Assembly: GCA_023622515.1 (NCBI GenBank)
Contig: JAMNZB010000029.1
Span: 77,789 to 112,427, forward strand
From: Bacillota bacterium
GTDB lineage: Bacteria; Bacillota; Clostridia; Saccharofermentanales; DTU023
DNA length: 34,639 nt
Direction: 5' to 3'
Under the pieces are notes generated by a model. The model was given only the letters and a program-made list of their open reading frames with translations, was not told the origin of the DNA and did not search any database. Numbering within the stretch: the first letter of the stretch is position 1; each line of letters begins with the position of its first letter. Positions 14,459 through 23,494 of this stretch are shown piece by piece. The position numbers were made by a program, and so were the translations under genes.

Positions 14459-14473
14459 GCGGTTGAGGCCTTC
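14438..14473. terminator. Convergent-gene hairpin terminator
   Basis: GAAGGCCTCA (14438-14447) and TGAGGCCTTC (14464-14473), 10 bp, with the loop containing the ABC-F stop codon. Both flanks are only moderately T-rich. It lies between converging genes. Confidence 0.5.
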
Positions 14474-14496
14474 CTTATACCTTTATCTTCTTGTTC

Positions 14497-15048
14497 CTAC
14501 TTGAAGAGTAGGCCTTCTGCAATCTCCCGGCGTTTTTCTTCACCAAGTAAAGTATTGATAATTTCCAGGGCGAAACTCATGGCTGTTGCCGGTCCTTTGG
14601 CTGTGATAAGGTTTTTATCTTTAACCACATCATCCTCAGAGTGTTCCTTGTAGTTGACTTCAGACTCCATACCCGGGTAAATGGTTCCGACATAGTTTCC
14701 GGCGACTCCGGCAGCTTCAAGTACCATGGGGGAGGCACAGATACAGGCGATAAAACGCTTATCCCGCCGGCTAAATTCTTCGACCAGGTCAAGCAGGCCT
14801 TTAAAGCCGGCTAAGGTTTGGCTTCCCTCAAGACCTCCGGGGGTAACCAGCATTTGATAGTCATCCTTTTTGAAATCTTCGAAAAGCATATCGGCTTTGA
14901 CTTGCACGTCATGAGCACCGGTAACTGCTAAATTCCCGGTGACGGAAACGGTATCAACAGGGATTTCTGCTCTGCGCAGAAGGTCAACAACAGTCAGGGC
15001 TTCAATTTCTTCAAAGCCATCAGCTAAAAAGAGGGCTACTTTTTTCAT
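14497..15048 (-). CDS. DJ-1/PfpI family protein (YajL/DJ-1 type)
   Basis: The roughly 183-residue product belongs to the DJ-1/ThiJ/PfpI superfamily, which includes glyoxalase-III/deglycase-like stress proteins. It starts KKVALFLADGFEEIEAL, with the conserved Glu of the family, has PGGLEGSQTL, and a nucleophile elbow CICASPMVLEAAG whose second Cys is the expected active residue; TAKGPATAMSFALEIINTLLG follows near the end. I prefer ATG 15048 because AAAGGA then lies 9 bp upstream; the ATG two codons earlier (15054) has only 3 bp. It is 83 bp upstream-facing from pepT, on the same strand, so the two could be co-transcribed. Exact substrate unknown. Confidence 0.92.
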   Translation of the reverse strand: MKKVALFLADGFEEIEALTVVDLLRRAEIPVDTVSVTGNLAVTGAHDVQVKADMLFEDFKKDDYQMLVTPGGLEGSQTLAGFKGLLDLVEEFSRRDKRFIACICASPMVLEAAGVAGNYVGTIYPGMESEVNYKEHSEDDVVKDKNLITAKGPATAMSFALEIINTLLGEEKRREIAEGLLFK

Positions 15049-15137
15049 CTTCATATATCCTTTCTTTTTTATAATGCAAGTTCGGAACGATTTTTCAAGC
15101 TTTCCGAAGTATTTAGCTTAGGTTTACCTGTTAAAGA

Positions 15138-16430
15138 CTATTTGCCAGGTAAGGAAACGACCTCATCAGAGCTCTTGGCAATTTTTGCCCAAGCCCTTAC
15201 AAGTTCTTCTGTTACTTGGTAGCAAAGATGGAAGGAGTCTACCGGCAAAAACTCATAGATGGAGTGGAAGTGATGGGCCCCGGTGAAGTAGTTAGGTGTG
15301 GGGATACCCTTGGCCGAAAGGGCTGAACCGTCTGTACCGCCGCGCATGGCAATATACTTGGGCCTTATACCACACTTTTTCATAGCTTCTGCAAGAAGGG
15401 CTACAACCGGTTCATCCGGATGGGGTATAGAGTTGGCGATATTCTCATAAATGTCCTCCACAGTCAGCTTAATCTTAGCTGTGGGGTATGTAAACTCAAG
15501 CCAACGGTGAATATGGTGGAGGGCTGCTTTTTTCTTCTCAAATTCCTCTTTGTCATGGTCGCGGATATCTAAAGCTAAAAGCGCCCTTGTGGGATTGGCT
15601 TCTAAATCAGTTGGCCAAATATAGCCTTCCCGCCCTTCGGTATGCTCCGGCATGGCAGCCCTATCAAGCATTTGGAGTATGTCGCTCACAATCATTATGG
15701 GGTTAACCAGTATGTTTTTGCCGCCCATGGGATGGGTGGGGACTCCTTCGATGGCAAAGCTGGCCACTGCAGCATTAAAAGTTTCACAAACAAGTTCACC
15801 AACTTCATTGGAATCTATAGTATAGGCACAAGTGACCGGTAGCCTTTTGGGATCTAAAGCTTTTGCGCCAAGAAGGCCGATTTCCTCATCCGGCACAAAG
15901 GCCAAATAAACATCACCACACCCAAATGAGGGAAGAGAGCTTAATTGACTGGCTAGCGTCATCATAACGGAGATGGCCGCCTTATTATCAGCTCCCAATA
16001 CGCTTGTACCGTCAGTCACAAGGATGTCTTGCCCGTTGTATTTAGCAATAGCCGGTATTAGACTTTCTCTCAGCCAAATATCTTTTTCTTTATTAAGCAA
16101 AATATCTTTGCCGGCTTCTTTATGGACAATTTGTGGTTTGATAACATCGGATAAATCTATGTCAACCGTATCAAGGTGGGCTACAAAGCCAATGGCATGC
16201 TTTTCCGGATTGCCTTTGATACGTGCGGTTAAAATAGCATCATCCGTTAAAATAATCTTATCCACCAGCTCCATTTGTTTAAGTTCTTCCGCTAAACATT
16301 GAGCCAGTTCCATTTGACCGGGGCTTGATGGTAAGACATCAGCTTTTTCATCTGATTGAGAAGGGATTGCGGTGTATCTAAAAAAACGTTCAATTAACTC
16401 ATTTAATACGGCATTATCATACGTCTTCAT
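15138..16430 (-). CDS. pepT: Peptidase T (tripeptide aminopeptidase)
   Basis: PepT is a cytosolic two-zinc M20B aminopeptidase that removes the N-terminal residue from tripeptides. The 430-residue product has all metal-binding and catalytic landmarks: GFVAHLDTVD (His85, Asp87), TSVLGADNKAAIS (Asp148), FVPDEEIGLLGA (catalytic Glu182 and ligand Glu183), AYTIDSNEVGEL (Asp206), and the C-terminal GAHHFHSIYEF with the last His ligand. MRGGTDGSALS is also typical. The ATG at 16430 has AAAGAGG about 6 bp upstream on the minus strand. The stop is about 83 bp before the DJ-1-like gene. No anomalies. Confidence 0.96.
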   Translation of the reverse strand: MKTYDNAVLNELIERFFRYTAIPSQSDEKADVLPSSPGQMELAQCLAEELKQMELVDKIILTDDAILTARIKGNPEKHAIGFVAHLDTVDIDLSDVIKPQIVHKEAGKDILLNKEKDIWLRESLIPAIAKYNGQDILVTDGTSVLGADNKAAISVMMTLASQLSSLPSFGCGDVYLAFVPDEEIGLLGAKALDPKRLPVTCAYTIDSNEVGELVCETFNAAVASFAIEGVPTHPMGGKNILVNPIMIVSDILQMLDRAAMPEHTEGREGYIWPTDLEANPTRALLALDIRDHDKEEFEKKKAALHHIHRWLEFTYPTAKIKLTVEDIYENIANSIPHPDEPVVALLAEAMKKCGIRPKYIAMRGGTDGSALSAKGIPTPNYFTGAHHFHSIYEFLPVDSFHLCYQVTEELVRAWAKIAKSSDEVVSLPGK

Positions 16431-16528
16431 AGAGGCCTCTTTCTAAACTGTTAAAAATTTTTATACTATAATTAGCAGTGACTAATATTATAGCGAATTT
16501 TCCCTCTGTATGGGTAAGTAAGGATGAT

Positions 16529-16648
16529 ATGATTGGATTCATTGATCTTAGTGTAACTTTTTTCACTAATGTTGTCGCCAGTATCCTTTTGCATATGCTT
16601 ATCAATATTGCCTCCTTCATTTTATTGATGCGGGGTTATTTAAATTGA
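16529..16648 (+). CDS. Possible 39-residue hydrophobic peptide (weak)
   Basis: The pepT-permease gap (16431-16699) holds a plus-strand frame from ATG 16529 to TGA 16648, preceded by AAGGA 4 bp upstream. The peptide is mostly hydrophobic (FFTNVVASILLHMLINIAS). No homologue is recognised, and the pepT promoter must also lie in this gap. Listed at low confidence. Confidence 0.15.
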   Translation: MIGFIDLSVTFFTNVVASILLHMLINIASFILLMRGYLN

Positions 16649-16655
16649 AATATGC

Positions 16656-16661
16656 TACACT
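16656..16661 (+). promoter_or_regulatory. Possible -10 for the purine permease gene
   Basis: TACACT with TG at 16653-16654 (extended -10), about 39 bp before ATG 16700. No clear -35. Confidence 0.3.
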
Positions 16662-16699
16662 AGGCATGTTATTTTATTTTCCATTGAGGAGGAAAGAAG

Positions 16700-17942
16700 A
16701 TGTTAGAGAAGCGTTTCCAACTAAAAGCGCATAACACTACTGTTAAGCGTGAAATAGGGGCCGGTATTACAACCTTTATGACCATGGCCTATATCTTAGC
16801 TGTTAACCCACAGATTCTAAGTGAAACAGGCATGCCTGCCGGAGGGGTGCTGATTGCAACAGCCATTGCCTCTTTTATCGGTTGTGTTTGTATGGCTTTC
16901 ATGGCTAATTTGCCTTTCGGTCTTGCGCCGGGTATGGGACTAAATGCCTATTTTGCTTATGTCGTTGTATTAGCTGAAAAATGCCATTGCCGGTGGTATT
17001 GGGCTATTTATTGCCTTCATCGGTTTGCAAAGCTCAGGCCTGGTCGTTGACAACAATGCAACCCTGCTCGCCTTACAAGATTTTAATGCTGACTTTAGTA
17101 GAGCCGGAATTAGTGCAGTATTATGCTTAATCGGTCTTGTTATTATTGCTGTCTTGAGTTATAAAAAAGTGAGAGGGGCTATTTTAATCGGCATTCTGGC
17201 TACCTGGTTCCTTGGTATCTTAGCGCAGCTTGTTGGTCTTTATATTCCTAATCCGGAAGTTGGCTACTATAGCTTATACCCCAGCTGGTCCTTGCCCAAG
17301 TTTGATGAATTCGGCTCCATCTTCGGGCAATGTTTTAATCTGGACTTTAGTAATTTTAGAATCTTAGACTTCTTTGCCATTATCTTTGCCTTCTTGTTTG
17401 TTGACCTTTTTGATACAATCGGCACCTTGGTCGGTGTTGCTACCAAGGCGGATATGCTTGATGAAGATGGCAGCTTGCCAAATGCCAAAGGCGCTCTCTT
17501 GTCGGATGCCATTGGCACGACGGCCGGGGCTGTCCTGGGTACATCTACGGTTACCACTTTTGTTGAAAGTTCAGCCGGTGTTGCTGAAGGGGGACGTACC
17601 GGCTTGACCGCTTTAACGACCGGTGTCCTCTTTTTAGCTTCAATTATTTTATCCCCCATCTTTATTGCTATCCCGGCTTTTGCCACAGCAGCGGCCCTGC
17701 TTTACGTTGGCTTTGCCATGTTTACTTCCATTTTAAAGGTAGACTTTGATGATATTACCGAAGCTATTCCGGCCTATATTGCTATCATTGCTATGCCGCT
17801 CTTCTATAGCATTGCTGAAGGAATTGCCTTAGGTGTTATTTTCTATGTCATCATTAAATTTCTGACCGGCAAAAAAGAAGATATCAGCAGCTTGATGTAC
17901 ATCTTAGCCCTTATCTTTTTACTACGCTATGTTATTGCCTAG
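16700..17942 (+). pseudogene. AzgA/PbuG-type purine permease, disrupted by deletion and frameshift
   Basis: This was an NCS2-family guanine/hypoxanthine/adenine permease. The 5' part (16700 to about 16973) encodes GITTFMTMAYILAVNPQIL and GLAPGMGLNAYFAYVVVL in frame. At about 16973 the frame changes: the correct continuation, LKNAIAGGIGLFIAFIGLQ, is read in another frame from 16974 and then stays open to TAG 17942 (DLFDTIGTLVGVA, GTSTVTTFVESSAG). Intact relatives have about 40-45 residues (roughly one and a half membrane helices) between those two points, so DNA has been lost and the frame shifted. Each half alone lacks core helices. GAGGAGG precedes ATG 16700. The loss looks recent because no other stop has appeared; an assembly error is the main alternative. 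Confidence 0.85.
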
Positions 17943-17966
17943 TCTAAAGACTTAAATCAAAAATAT

Positions 17967-18017
17967 ACTGACCTCCTGTATTGAACGGATGATTCAAGAA
18001 GCGGAGGTCAGTTTTTT
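17967..18017 (+). terminator. Rho-independent terminator after the permease
   Basis: ACTGACCTCC (17967-17976) pairs with GGAGGTCAGT (18003-18012), 10 bp, followed by a T-run (18012-18017). The minus-strand NYN gene ends 50 bp further on. Confidence 0.88.
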
Positions 18018-18067
18018 ATTAAGTAAATTCTCTAATTCATAATCGTATTGAGAATAAAGGAGGCCAC

Positions 18068-18937
18068 TTAGAAGGAACGCTCATTTTTCTTTATGCGTAA
18101 AGGGTCATTTTTCAACCGTACAAAAAGTTGCTTGCCATGACTTTTGGGCACATCCTTGTAGTCCATTTCATAACGATCCATAGAGAGCAATAAACTGGAA
18201 AGTTTGGCAAAACCATAATTTCGAGCATCAAATGAAGGCTGTTTTTTCGTAAGGAGTTGGCCTACTTCACCTAAATAAGCCCAGCCATCTTCATCTTCTA
18301 CGTCCCGAATACTTTGATCGACTAAATGTAAAAATTTGTCGTCAATTTGTTCCAGGGCTTTCTTTGAGGATTTACGCTTTCCGTTTACTCTTTCTTTTTG
18401 TGAACTTTTCGTTCTTGCTTGCTGTCTAAATCGACTTGTTTTTGCTATTTTATCTTCTGCCTTATCCGCCTGTTCTTCATCATCAAATTCATCCTCGAGG
18501 ATTTCCAAGTAAATAAAGCGATCGCATGAAGCAATAAAAGCATTCGGTGTTTTCTGTTCTCCAATACCATATACGGTCTTGCCTGATTCCCTAAGTCTTG
18601 TTGCCAAACGCGTAAAATCGCTATCGCTTGATACCAGGCAAAAAGAGTCTACGGTATCGGTATAAAGCAAGTCCATAGCATCAATAATTAAAGCGGAGTC
18701 TGTTGAATTTTTCCCTGATGTGTAGGAAAACTGTTGTACAGGATTGATAGCGTAATCAAGTAGGTGACTCTTCCAGCCGCTAAGGTTGGGCTTTGTCCAG
18801 TCGCCATAAATTCTCTTGATTGTGGGATTTCCATAGCGGGCAATTTCCTGCATCATGGGTTGGAGATAGTGATGTGAAATGTTGTCTGCGTCAATTAATA
18901 CAGCTAAACGAATATCTTGTCGTGATTTCTCGTCCAT
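18068..18937 (-). CDS. NYN-domain protein with OST-HTH/LOTUS domain (putative RNase)
   Basis: NYN domains have the PIN-like nuclease fold and are thought to process RNA. The 289-residue product has the acidic residues of the active site: IDADNIS (Asp16, Asp18), NSTDSALIIDAMDLL (Asp80) and LVSSDSDFTRLA (Asp105, Asp107). A charged Lys/Arg/Glu linker (about 150-195) leads to an OST-HTH-like region (about 200-265: FLHLVDQSI, GWAYLGEVGQLL, NYGFAKLSSLL), which binds RNA in other proteins. The architecture matches the LabA/MARF1-like NYN-OST-HTH group found in many bacteria. The ATG has AAAGGAG 5-6 bp upstream. It is divergent from the nucleotidyltransferase. Target RNA unknown. Confidence 0.88.
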   Translation of the reverse strand: MDEKSRQDIRLAVLIDADNISHHYLQPMMQEIARYGNPTIKRIYGDWTKPNLSGWKSHLLDYAINPVQQFSYTSGKNSTDSALIIDAMDLLYTDTVDSFCLVSSDSDFTRLATRLRESGKTVYGIGEQKTPNAFIASCDRFIYLEILEDEFDDEEQADKAEDKIAKTSRFRQQARTKSSQKERVNGKRKSSKKALEQIDDKFLHLVDQSIRDVEDEDGWAYLGEVGQLLTKKQPSFDARNYGFAKLSSLLLSMDRYEMDYKDVPKSHGKQLFVRLKNDPLRIKKNERSF

Positions 18938-18998
18938 AAAAGCTCCTTTCCATTTATTCTCCTATATTCATTTTGGATATGAAATACAGGGCAACTTC

Positions 18999-19028
18999 AT
19001 TATAGTCTTTCTGGGATAATTTTCCCAA
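18999..19028 (-). promoter_or_regulatory. Promoter of the NYN gene
   Basis: Minus strand: TTGGGA (19028-19023), 18-bp spacer, TATAAT (19004-18999), about 62 bp before the ATG. Confidence 0.55.
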
Positions 19029-19059
19029 TGAATATCCTTTATTCCCCATAAAGATTATG

Positions 19060-19065
19060 TATAAT
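19060..19065 (+). promoter_or_regulatory. Possible -10 for the nucleotidyltransferase gene
   Basis: Perfect TATAAT, 35 bp before the coding start, but the -35 region is weak (TTTATT at 16-bp spacing). Confidence 0.35.
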
Positions 19066-19099
19066 TAGCTTGTGAAATAATAGGCAGGAGGAAAAGATA

Positions 19100-20029
19100 T
19101 TGCAAAAAGAACCTATCCTACTCATTTTGGCGGCGGGAATGGGCTCGCGTTACGGTGGTCTGAAACAAATTGATCCGGTTGGCCCATCCGGTGAAATTCT
19201 GATGGATTATTCTATATATGATGCTATTGAGGCAGGATTTCGTCGTGTGATTTTTGTTATTGGCCACGGGCAGGAAAGCTTGTTCCATGAGGTCATCGGT
19301 AAGCGGATTGGAGGTCATATTGAGATTAGCTATGCCGAACAAAGGCTTGATGACCTTCCGGAGCCTATAGAACTTCCCGGAGAACGGGTAAAACCGTGGG
19401 GGACAGGCCACGCCATCCTTGCTGCACGAGATAGTATCGATGCGCCTTTTGCGGTAATTAATGCAGATGACTATTACGGAAAAGAAGCTTTTCATCTTGT
19501 GTACAACTATTTAAAAAATAATTCCGAGCCTGATGAAGCCCTGATGGTTAATTATATTCTTGGCAACACCCTATCCAGCCATGGGCATGTAACACGTGGT
19601 ATTTGCACAATTAATGAGGCGGGCTGTCTGGAGTCTATAGAAGAGCATTTTAAGATTAAAGACGGGGGTGAAAGTGCCTTGTTTACGAGGGATGATGGAA
19701 AAACCTGGCAAGCACTGGCAAAAAACAGCCCCTGTTCCATGAATTTTTGGGGTTTCCACCCACAGTTTATTCATGATATTAAGGAGGGGTTTTTACCCTT
19801 TCTAGAGGCCCATCTCCCGGAGAATCCATTAAAATTGGAGTATCTCTTGCCTGCTTGCGTTGATTGGCTAATCGCACAAAACAAATTAATAGTAAAATGT
19901 TTAGAGAGCAAAGCGAAATGGTATGGGGTAACCTACAAGGAAGACCGGCCTGTTTTGCAGGAAGCGATAAAAAATATGATCCGAGAGGGTAAGTACCCTA
20001 ACAATTTATGGAAAGACAGACAGCTTTGA
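19100..20029 (+). CDS. Sugar-phosphate nucleotidyltransferase family protein
   Basis: The 309-residue product has the nucleotidyltransferase (NTP_transferase) signature LAAGMGSRYGGLKQIDPVGP at the N-terminus, the uridylyl-binding region with KPWGTGHAIL and the metal-binding VINADDYYG, as in enzymes that make NDP-sugars from sugar-1-phosphate. The gene is often annotated only as nucleotidyltransferase; UTP-glucose-1-phosphate or a related activity is possible but the sugar is unknown. The start is TTG 19100, with AGGAGG 8 bp upstream. The last third (about 215-309) is a family-specific C-terminal domain. It precedes argS by 63 bp with no terminator I can see, so the two may be co-transcribed. 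Confidence 0.85.
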   Translation: MQKEPILLILAAGMGSRYGGLKQIDPVGPSGEILMDYSIYDAIEAGFRRVIFVIGHGQESLFHEVIGKRIGGHIEISYAEQRLDDLPEPIELPGERVKPWGTGHAILAARDSIDAPFAVINADDYYGKEAFHLVYNYLKNNSEPDEALMVNYILGNTLSSHGHVTRGICTINEAGCLESIEEHFKIKDGGESALFTRDDGKTWQALAKNSPCSMNFWGFHPQFIHDIKEGFLPFLEAHLPENPLKLEYLLPACVDWLIAQNKLIVKCLESKAKWYGVTYKEDRPVLQEAIKNMIREGKYPNNLWKDRQL

Positions 20030-20092
20030 GCCATCTCGCTCAAGCTTAAGGCGCAAAGGCTAATAGAAACACGTGTAAAGAGGTAAGTCAGG

Positions 20093-21802
20093 ATGGATAT
20101 TAAAGGTAAATGTGTAGAGTTAATTACCAGTGAATTGGCTATGACAAGGGAAGAGGTTCTCGCCCTTCTTGAAATTCCCCCTAAAGAAGATATGGGCGAC
20201 CTTGCTATGCCCTGTTTTAAACTGGCAAAAGTGCAAAGGCGGGCCCCGCAAGAAATTGCGAAAGACTTTGCAGAACGCCTCCGGGGTAAGGCTGATTTTT
20301 TAGAAAACGTAGTCTCCGAGGGCCCCTATGTAAACTTCTACTACGACAAGGGTATCTATGCTGAAATGGTCTTTGCCAATGCCGAAAAGCATGCCGGTAA
20401 ATTGCTTCAGCATCAGCCGGAAAAGAAAGAAGACCTTGTCCTGGTAGAATATTCTTCCCCAAACATTGCTAAGCCCTTCCATATCGGTCATGGATTTTCT
20501 ACTTGCCTCGGGGATGCTATTGCCAATATGTTCGAGTACTTGGGCTATAAGGTTAAACGCTTGAATCATTTAGGGGACTATGGCACGCAATTTGGCCGGC
20601 TTATTTATGCCTGGCTGGCCTGGGGTGAAGAGAAGGCCTTAGAGGAAGATGCCATTAAAGAGTTAACGCGTGTCTACATAAAGTTCCATGAAGAAGCAGA
20701 AAAAGATGAAGCTCTTTATGATAAGGCGAGAGCACATTTCCGTCATTTGGAAAATGGGGAAGCGGTAGAATATGGACTGTGGCAGCGTTTCCGTGACCTT
20801 AGCCTGCAGGAGTTCTCAAAAATTTATGACCGGCTGAAAATCTCTTTTGATAGTTATAACGGAGAAAGTTTTTATTCAGATAAAATACCTCAAGTGGTTG
20901 AACTTTTGGAGGAAAAAAAGCTTCTTGAGAAAAGTGAAGGTGCGCAAGTTGTTAATTTGGATGACTATAAACTTAGTCCGTGCATTATATTAAAATCGGA
21001 TGGTTCAAGTATCTATGCCACTCGTGACCTGGCGGCCATCTTATATCGGGCAGAAACCTATGACTATCAGCGCAATATCTATATAGTCGGTCGCGAGCAA
21101 AAGTTTCACTTTCAACAATGTTTTGCTGTATTGGATAGGCTTGATCATCCTAAAAAAGATAAGAATGTACATGTGGCTTTTGGCCATTTGCATTTTGGTA
21201 CGGAATCTTTCTCTACAAGGCAGGGTAAAATTATTCGTTTGGAAGACCTTTTGGATGAAACCTTGGCTCAGGTTAAAAGGGTGATGAAGGAAGGTAGCTT
21301 TGATATGCCGGAGGAGGAATTTGACGAAACTGCTGAAGCCATTGCCATAGCCACTGTGAAATTTCTTTATTTGAAGAGTGGTCGGGAAAACGATATCTCC
21401 TTCACCTGGGAAGAAATCCTGGACTTCAACGGGGATACGGCCCCCTACCTTCTTTATGCTTATGCGAGGGCCAAAAGTGTTCTCAGACGGGCCGGCATAG
21501 AAAATTTGCAGAATACTCAAGTAGGCCTCTTGGATAGCGAAGAAGAGTTTCAAGTATTGAAGGATTTATCGGCCTTGGAAGGGGCGCTTAAAGAAGCGCT
21601 AAAAGCCTATGAACCTTCAATTTTCGTTCGGCAAATTATCAGAACCGTCCGCAACTTTAATCGTTTTTATCAAGAAAAACCGATACTTAGAGCAGATAAA
21701 GAGGAAGTAAAATTGGCTCGACTTGCCTTGTGCCAGCTTTTTTCCGAACAGATTAAAATTGCCCTTGCTATTCTGGGTATCGAAGTAGTAGAAAGAATGT
21801 AA
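20093..21802 (+). CDS. argS: Arginyl-tRNA synthetase
   Basis: ArgS charges tRNA-Arg with arginine in the cytosol. The 569-residue class I enzyme has the N-terminal additional domain (EIPPKEDMGDLAMPCF), the HIGH box in SSPNIAKPFHIGHGFST (His130 and His133), NHLGDYGTQFGRL, SDGSSIYATRDLAA, YIVGREQKFHF and the anticodon-binding C-terminal domain. The KMSKS-like site reads FSTRQGKIIRLEDLL, with Gln where many family members have Lys (STRKG); ArgRS often departs from KMSKS, so activity is not in doubt. ATG 20093 has AAAGAGGT 8 bp upstream. The next gene starts 2 bp after the stop. Confidence 0.97.
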   Translation: MDIKGKCVELITSELAMTREEVLALLEIPPKEDMGDLAMPCFKLAKVQRRAPQEIAKDFAERLRGKADFLENVVSEGPYVNFYYDKGIYAEMVFANAEKHAGKLLQHQPEKKEDLVLVEYSSPNIAKPFHIGHGFSTCLGDAIANMFEYLGYKVKRLNHLGDYGTQFGRLIYAWLAWGEEKALEEDAIKELTRVYIKFHEEAEKDEALYDKARAHFRHLENGEAVEYGLWQRFRDLSLQEFSKIYDRLKISFDSYNGESFYSDKIPQVVELLEEKKLLEKSEGAQVVNLDDYKLSPCIILKSDGSSIYATRDLAAILYRAETYDYQRNIYIVGREQKFHFQQCFAVLDRLDHPKKDKNVHVAFGHLHFGTESFSTRQGKIIRLEDLLDETLAQVKRVMKEGSFDMPEEEFDETAEAIAIATVKFLYLKSGRENDISFTWEEILDFNGDTAPYLLYAYARAKSVLRRAGIENLQNTQVGLLDSEEEFQVLKDLSALEGALKEALKAYEPSIFVRQIIRTVRNFNRFYQEKPILRADKEEVKLARLALCQLFSEQIKIALAILGIEVVERM

Positions 21803-21804
21803 TT

Positions 21805-23493
21805 ATGCCGGATGAGAAAACAGATATCCTGCACAATATTCCCAGCTTTGATGAATTGAGCTTTCCTGAAGTTCAGCCGGGTGAACTTATTGTAAGGGCA
21901 GAAAAAATTGCCCAAGAGTTGAGAGGGCTTTCGGAGCCTGCCGGAGTAAAATCTGATTTGCATACTTTTCAGCAGAAAATCTTAGAGGGTCATAGTTTTC
22001 TTGCCTTCGAAAAAATTGCTAAAGCCACGGCTAAAGAGGACAGGCCCGGCACAACTTTCTTGGAAGAAGAGATTCATGTTGCCAAATCCATTGTTTATGA
22101 AGCCATTGCAGAATTTCCTTACGAGAGTATGGCGGCTTCTTCTGAAGCGACAGACCTTTGGTCACGGTCTTGGCGTTGGAAGCAATTTGAAAAAAATGTT
22201 CCCGAGGGCTTGCTCCGCAAGGAGGCCAAGTTAAAACAGGAAATAATGGCCCTGCGCCCAAATCATACGAATATTTTATCTGAACTAGCCGGGGAAATAA
22301 TGGCCCTGGACTCCTCCATTGCTGATGAAAAGAGACACATATTCTGTAATCGTATCTTTTATGCCTTAGAGAAAAGTTCAGACAGAAGGGAACAACTTCT
22401 TTTAGAATTATTCAACGTGCGCCGGGAAATCGCTATTGCTTCCGGCTATCAAAGTTATTCTGATTGGCATGAGGCACGCAGGGGCAAGCGGAGTTTTAAC
22501 AGACGGGAAGAAGAAGGCTTCGTTACCTATTATGTTGCCCACTTTAGGGAAATTTTGGAGGAAGTACAGGACTTACGAGAAACACGCTGGTCACGCATTT
22601 TTGATACTTTTGAGGAACTCTTTTTACTGGCGCCACAGGGGCAGGTACCTATGGCTTGTACTGAGGATGACATTAAAGAAAAAATGATAGCCGGTATCGA
22701 AAAAATCACCTCGCACCGTGAGCATTTTTTAATTTCTCTTATTGAAAAGTCTTATGCCTCGAGCGATCCTCGGATATGTGAAGCTTTAGGAGAAACAGCT
22801 ATCTTGTTACCCTCTGTGCCGGCTTGCTACTTATGTTTAGCGGTTATGGATGAATTTACCCCGATTACGCAACTGTTTTATAAAAGCGGGGAGGCCCTGG
22901 CCGACTTATCGGCAATGTTAAACTACCATGTCATCGGTTCATCTAATCAGGATGCATTCAGCAAGGCCGTTTCCGGTTTCTCTTTTTTAAGCCTTTCCTA
23001 TCATATCTTGGAAGACTTTTATGAAGAAGCCTCTGATTTGGCCTATGATTACGAGTGGTCCAGGCAGTTGATTATGACCTTTTTAAACATTGCCATATAT
23101 TCTTTAGAAAATAGCCTTTACAAAATAAATGGAAAACTAAGCACGAAGCTTGTCACAGATTTATGGAAGGAAATTGTTCAAGAAGTATTTCCTTTTATTG
23201 TTCTTGATGATGAGCAAGATAAGCGGTCCCGCTTGATTTGGCAGTACCTCCTTTCCTACTCGATTGATCCTTATCAGTCTTTGGCCCAAGTTTTAGCCTT
23301 TGTCACAGTTCTTGCTGAAGGTCCGAGGAGACTTTCGCGAAATGTTTTATCAACAAAGCTGAATCAGTTTTTGTTAACCAATCCGGGCGGGGCCATTGTT
23401 GAGCGTTTAGAGGCAGCCGACTTACGTTTGGCCTATGAACCGGAAACCATTCATAAAGCAGCCTTCGCTTTATGTGATCTTTTGGAATTGTAA
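21805..23493 (+). CDS. M3 oligopeptidase-like protein lacking the HExxH zinc site
   Basis: The 562-residue product is not a standard enzyme. It resembles the M3/PepF oligoendopeptidase fold: the helical segment LFNVRREIAIASGYQSYSDW followed by EARRGKRSFNRREEE corresponds to the conserved region ahead of the active site of M3 peptidases. The place of the HEFGHA zinc motif is LFYKSGEALADL (residues 357-368): both His and the Glu are replaced, so it reads YKSGE. The downstream ligand region EEASDLAYDY (407-416) has Asp where the Glu ligand would be. So it is probably a non-peptidase relative. The start ATG is 2 bp after argS; the next gene starts 1 bp after its stop, so it is part of a tight operon. 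The alignment is my own reading. Confidence 0.6.
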   Translation: MPDEKTDILHNIPSFDELSFPEVQPGELIVRAEKIAQELRGLSEPAGVKSDLHTFQQKILEGHSFLAFEKIAKATAKEDRPGTTFLEEEIHVAKSIVYEAIAEFPYESMAASSEATDLWSRSWRWKQFEKNVPEGLLRKEAKLKQEIMALRPNHTNILSELAGEIMALDSSIADEKRHIFCNRIFYALEKSSDRREQLLLELFNVRREIAIASGYQSYSDWHEARRGKRSFNRREEEGFVTYYVAHFREILEEVQDLRETRWSRIFDTFEELFLLAPQGQVPMACTEDDIKEKMIAGIEKITSHREHFLISLIEKSYASSDPRICEALGETAILLPSVPACYLCLAVMDEFTPITQLFYKSGEALADLSAMLNYHVIGSSNQDAFSKAVSGFSFLSLSYHILEDFYEEASDLAYDYEWSRQLIMTFLNIAIYSLENSLYKINGKLSTKLVTDLWKEIVQEVFPFIVLDDEQDKRSRLIWQYLLSYSIDPYQSLAQVLAFVTVLAEGPRRLSRNVLSTKLNQFLLTNPGGAIVERLEAADLRLAYEPETIHKAAFALCDLLEL

Positions 23494-23494
23494 T

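Noticed and set aside
16417-16620. 67-residue minus-strand frame overlapping the pepT start
   Set aside because: It overlaps the pepT start and ribosome site, has no Shine-Dalgarno and no domain.
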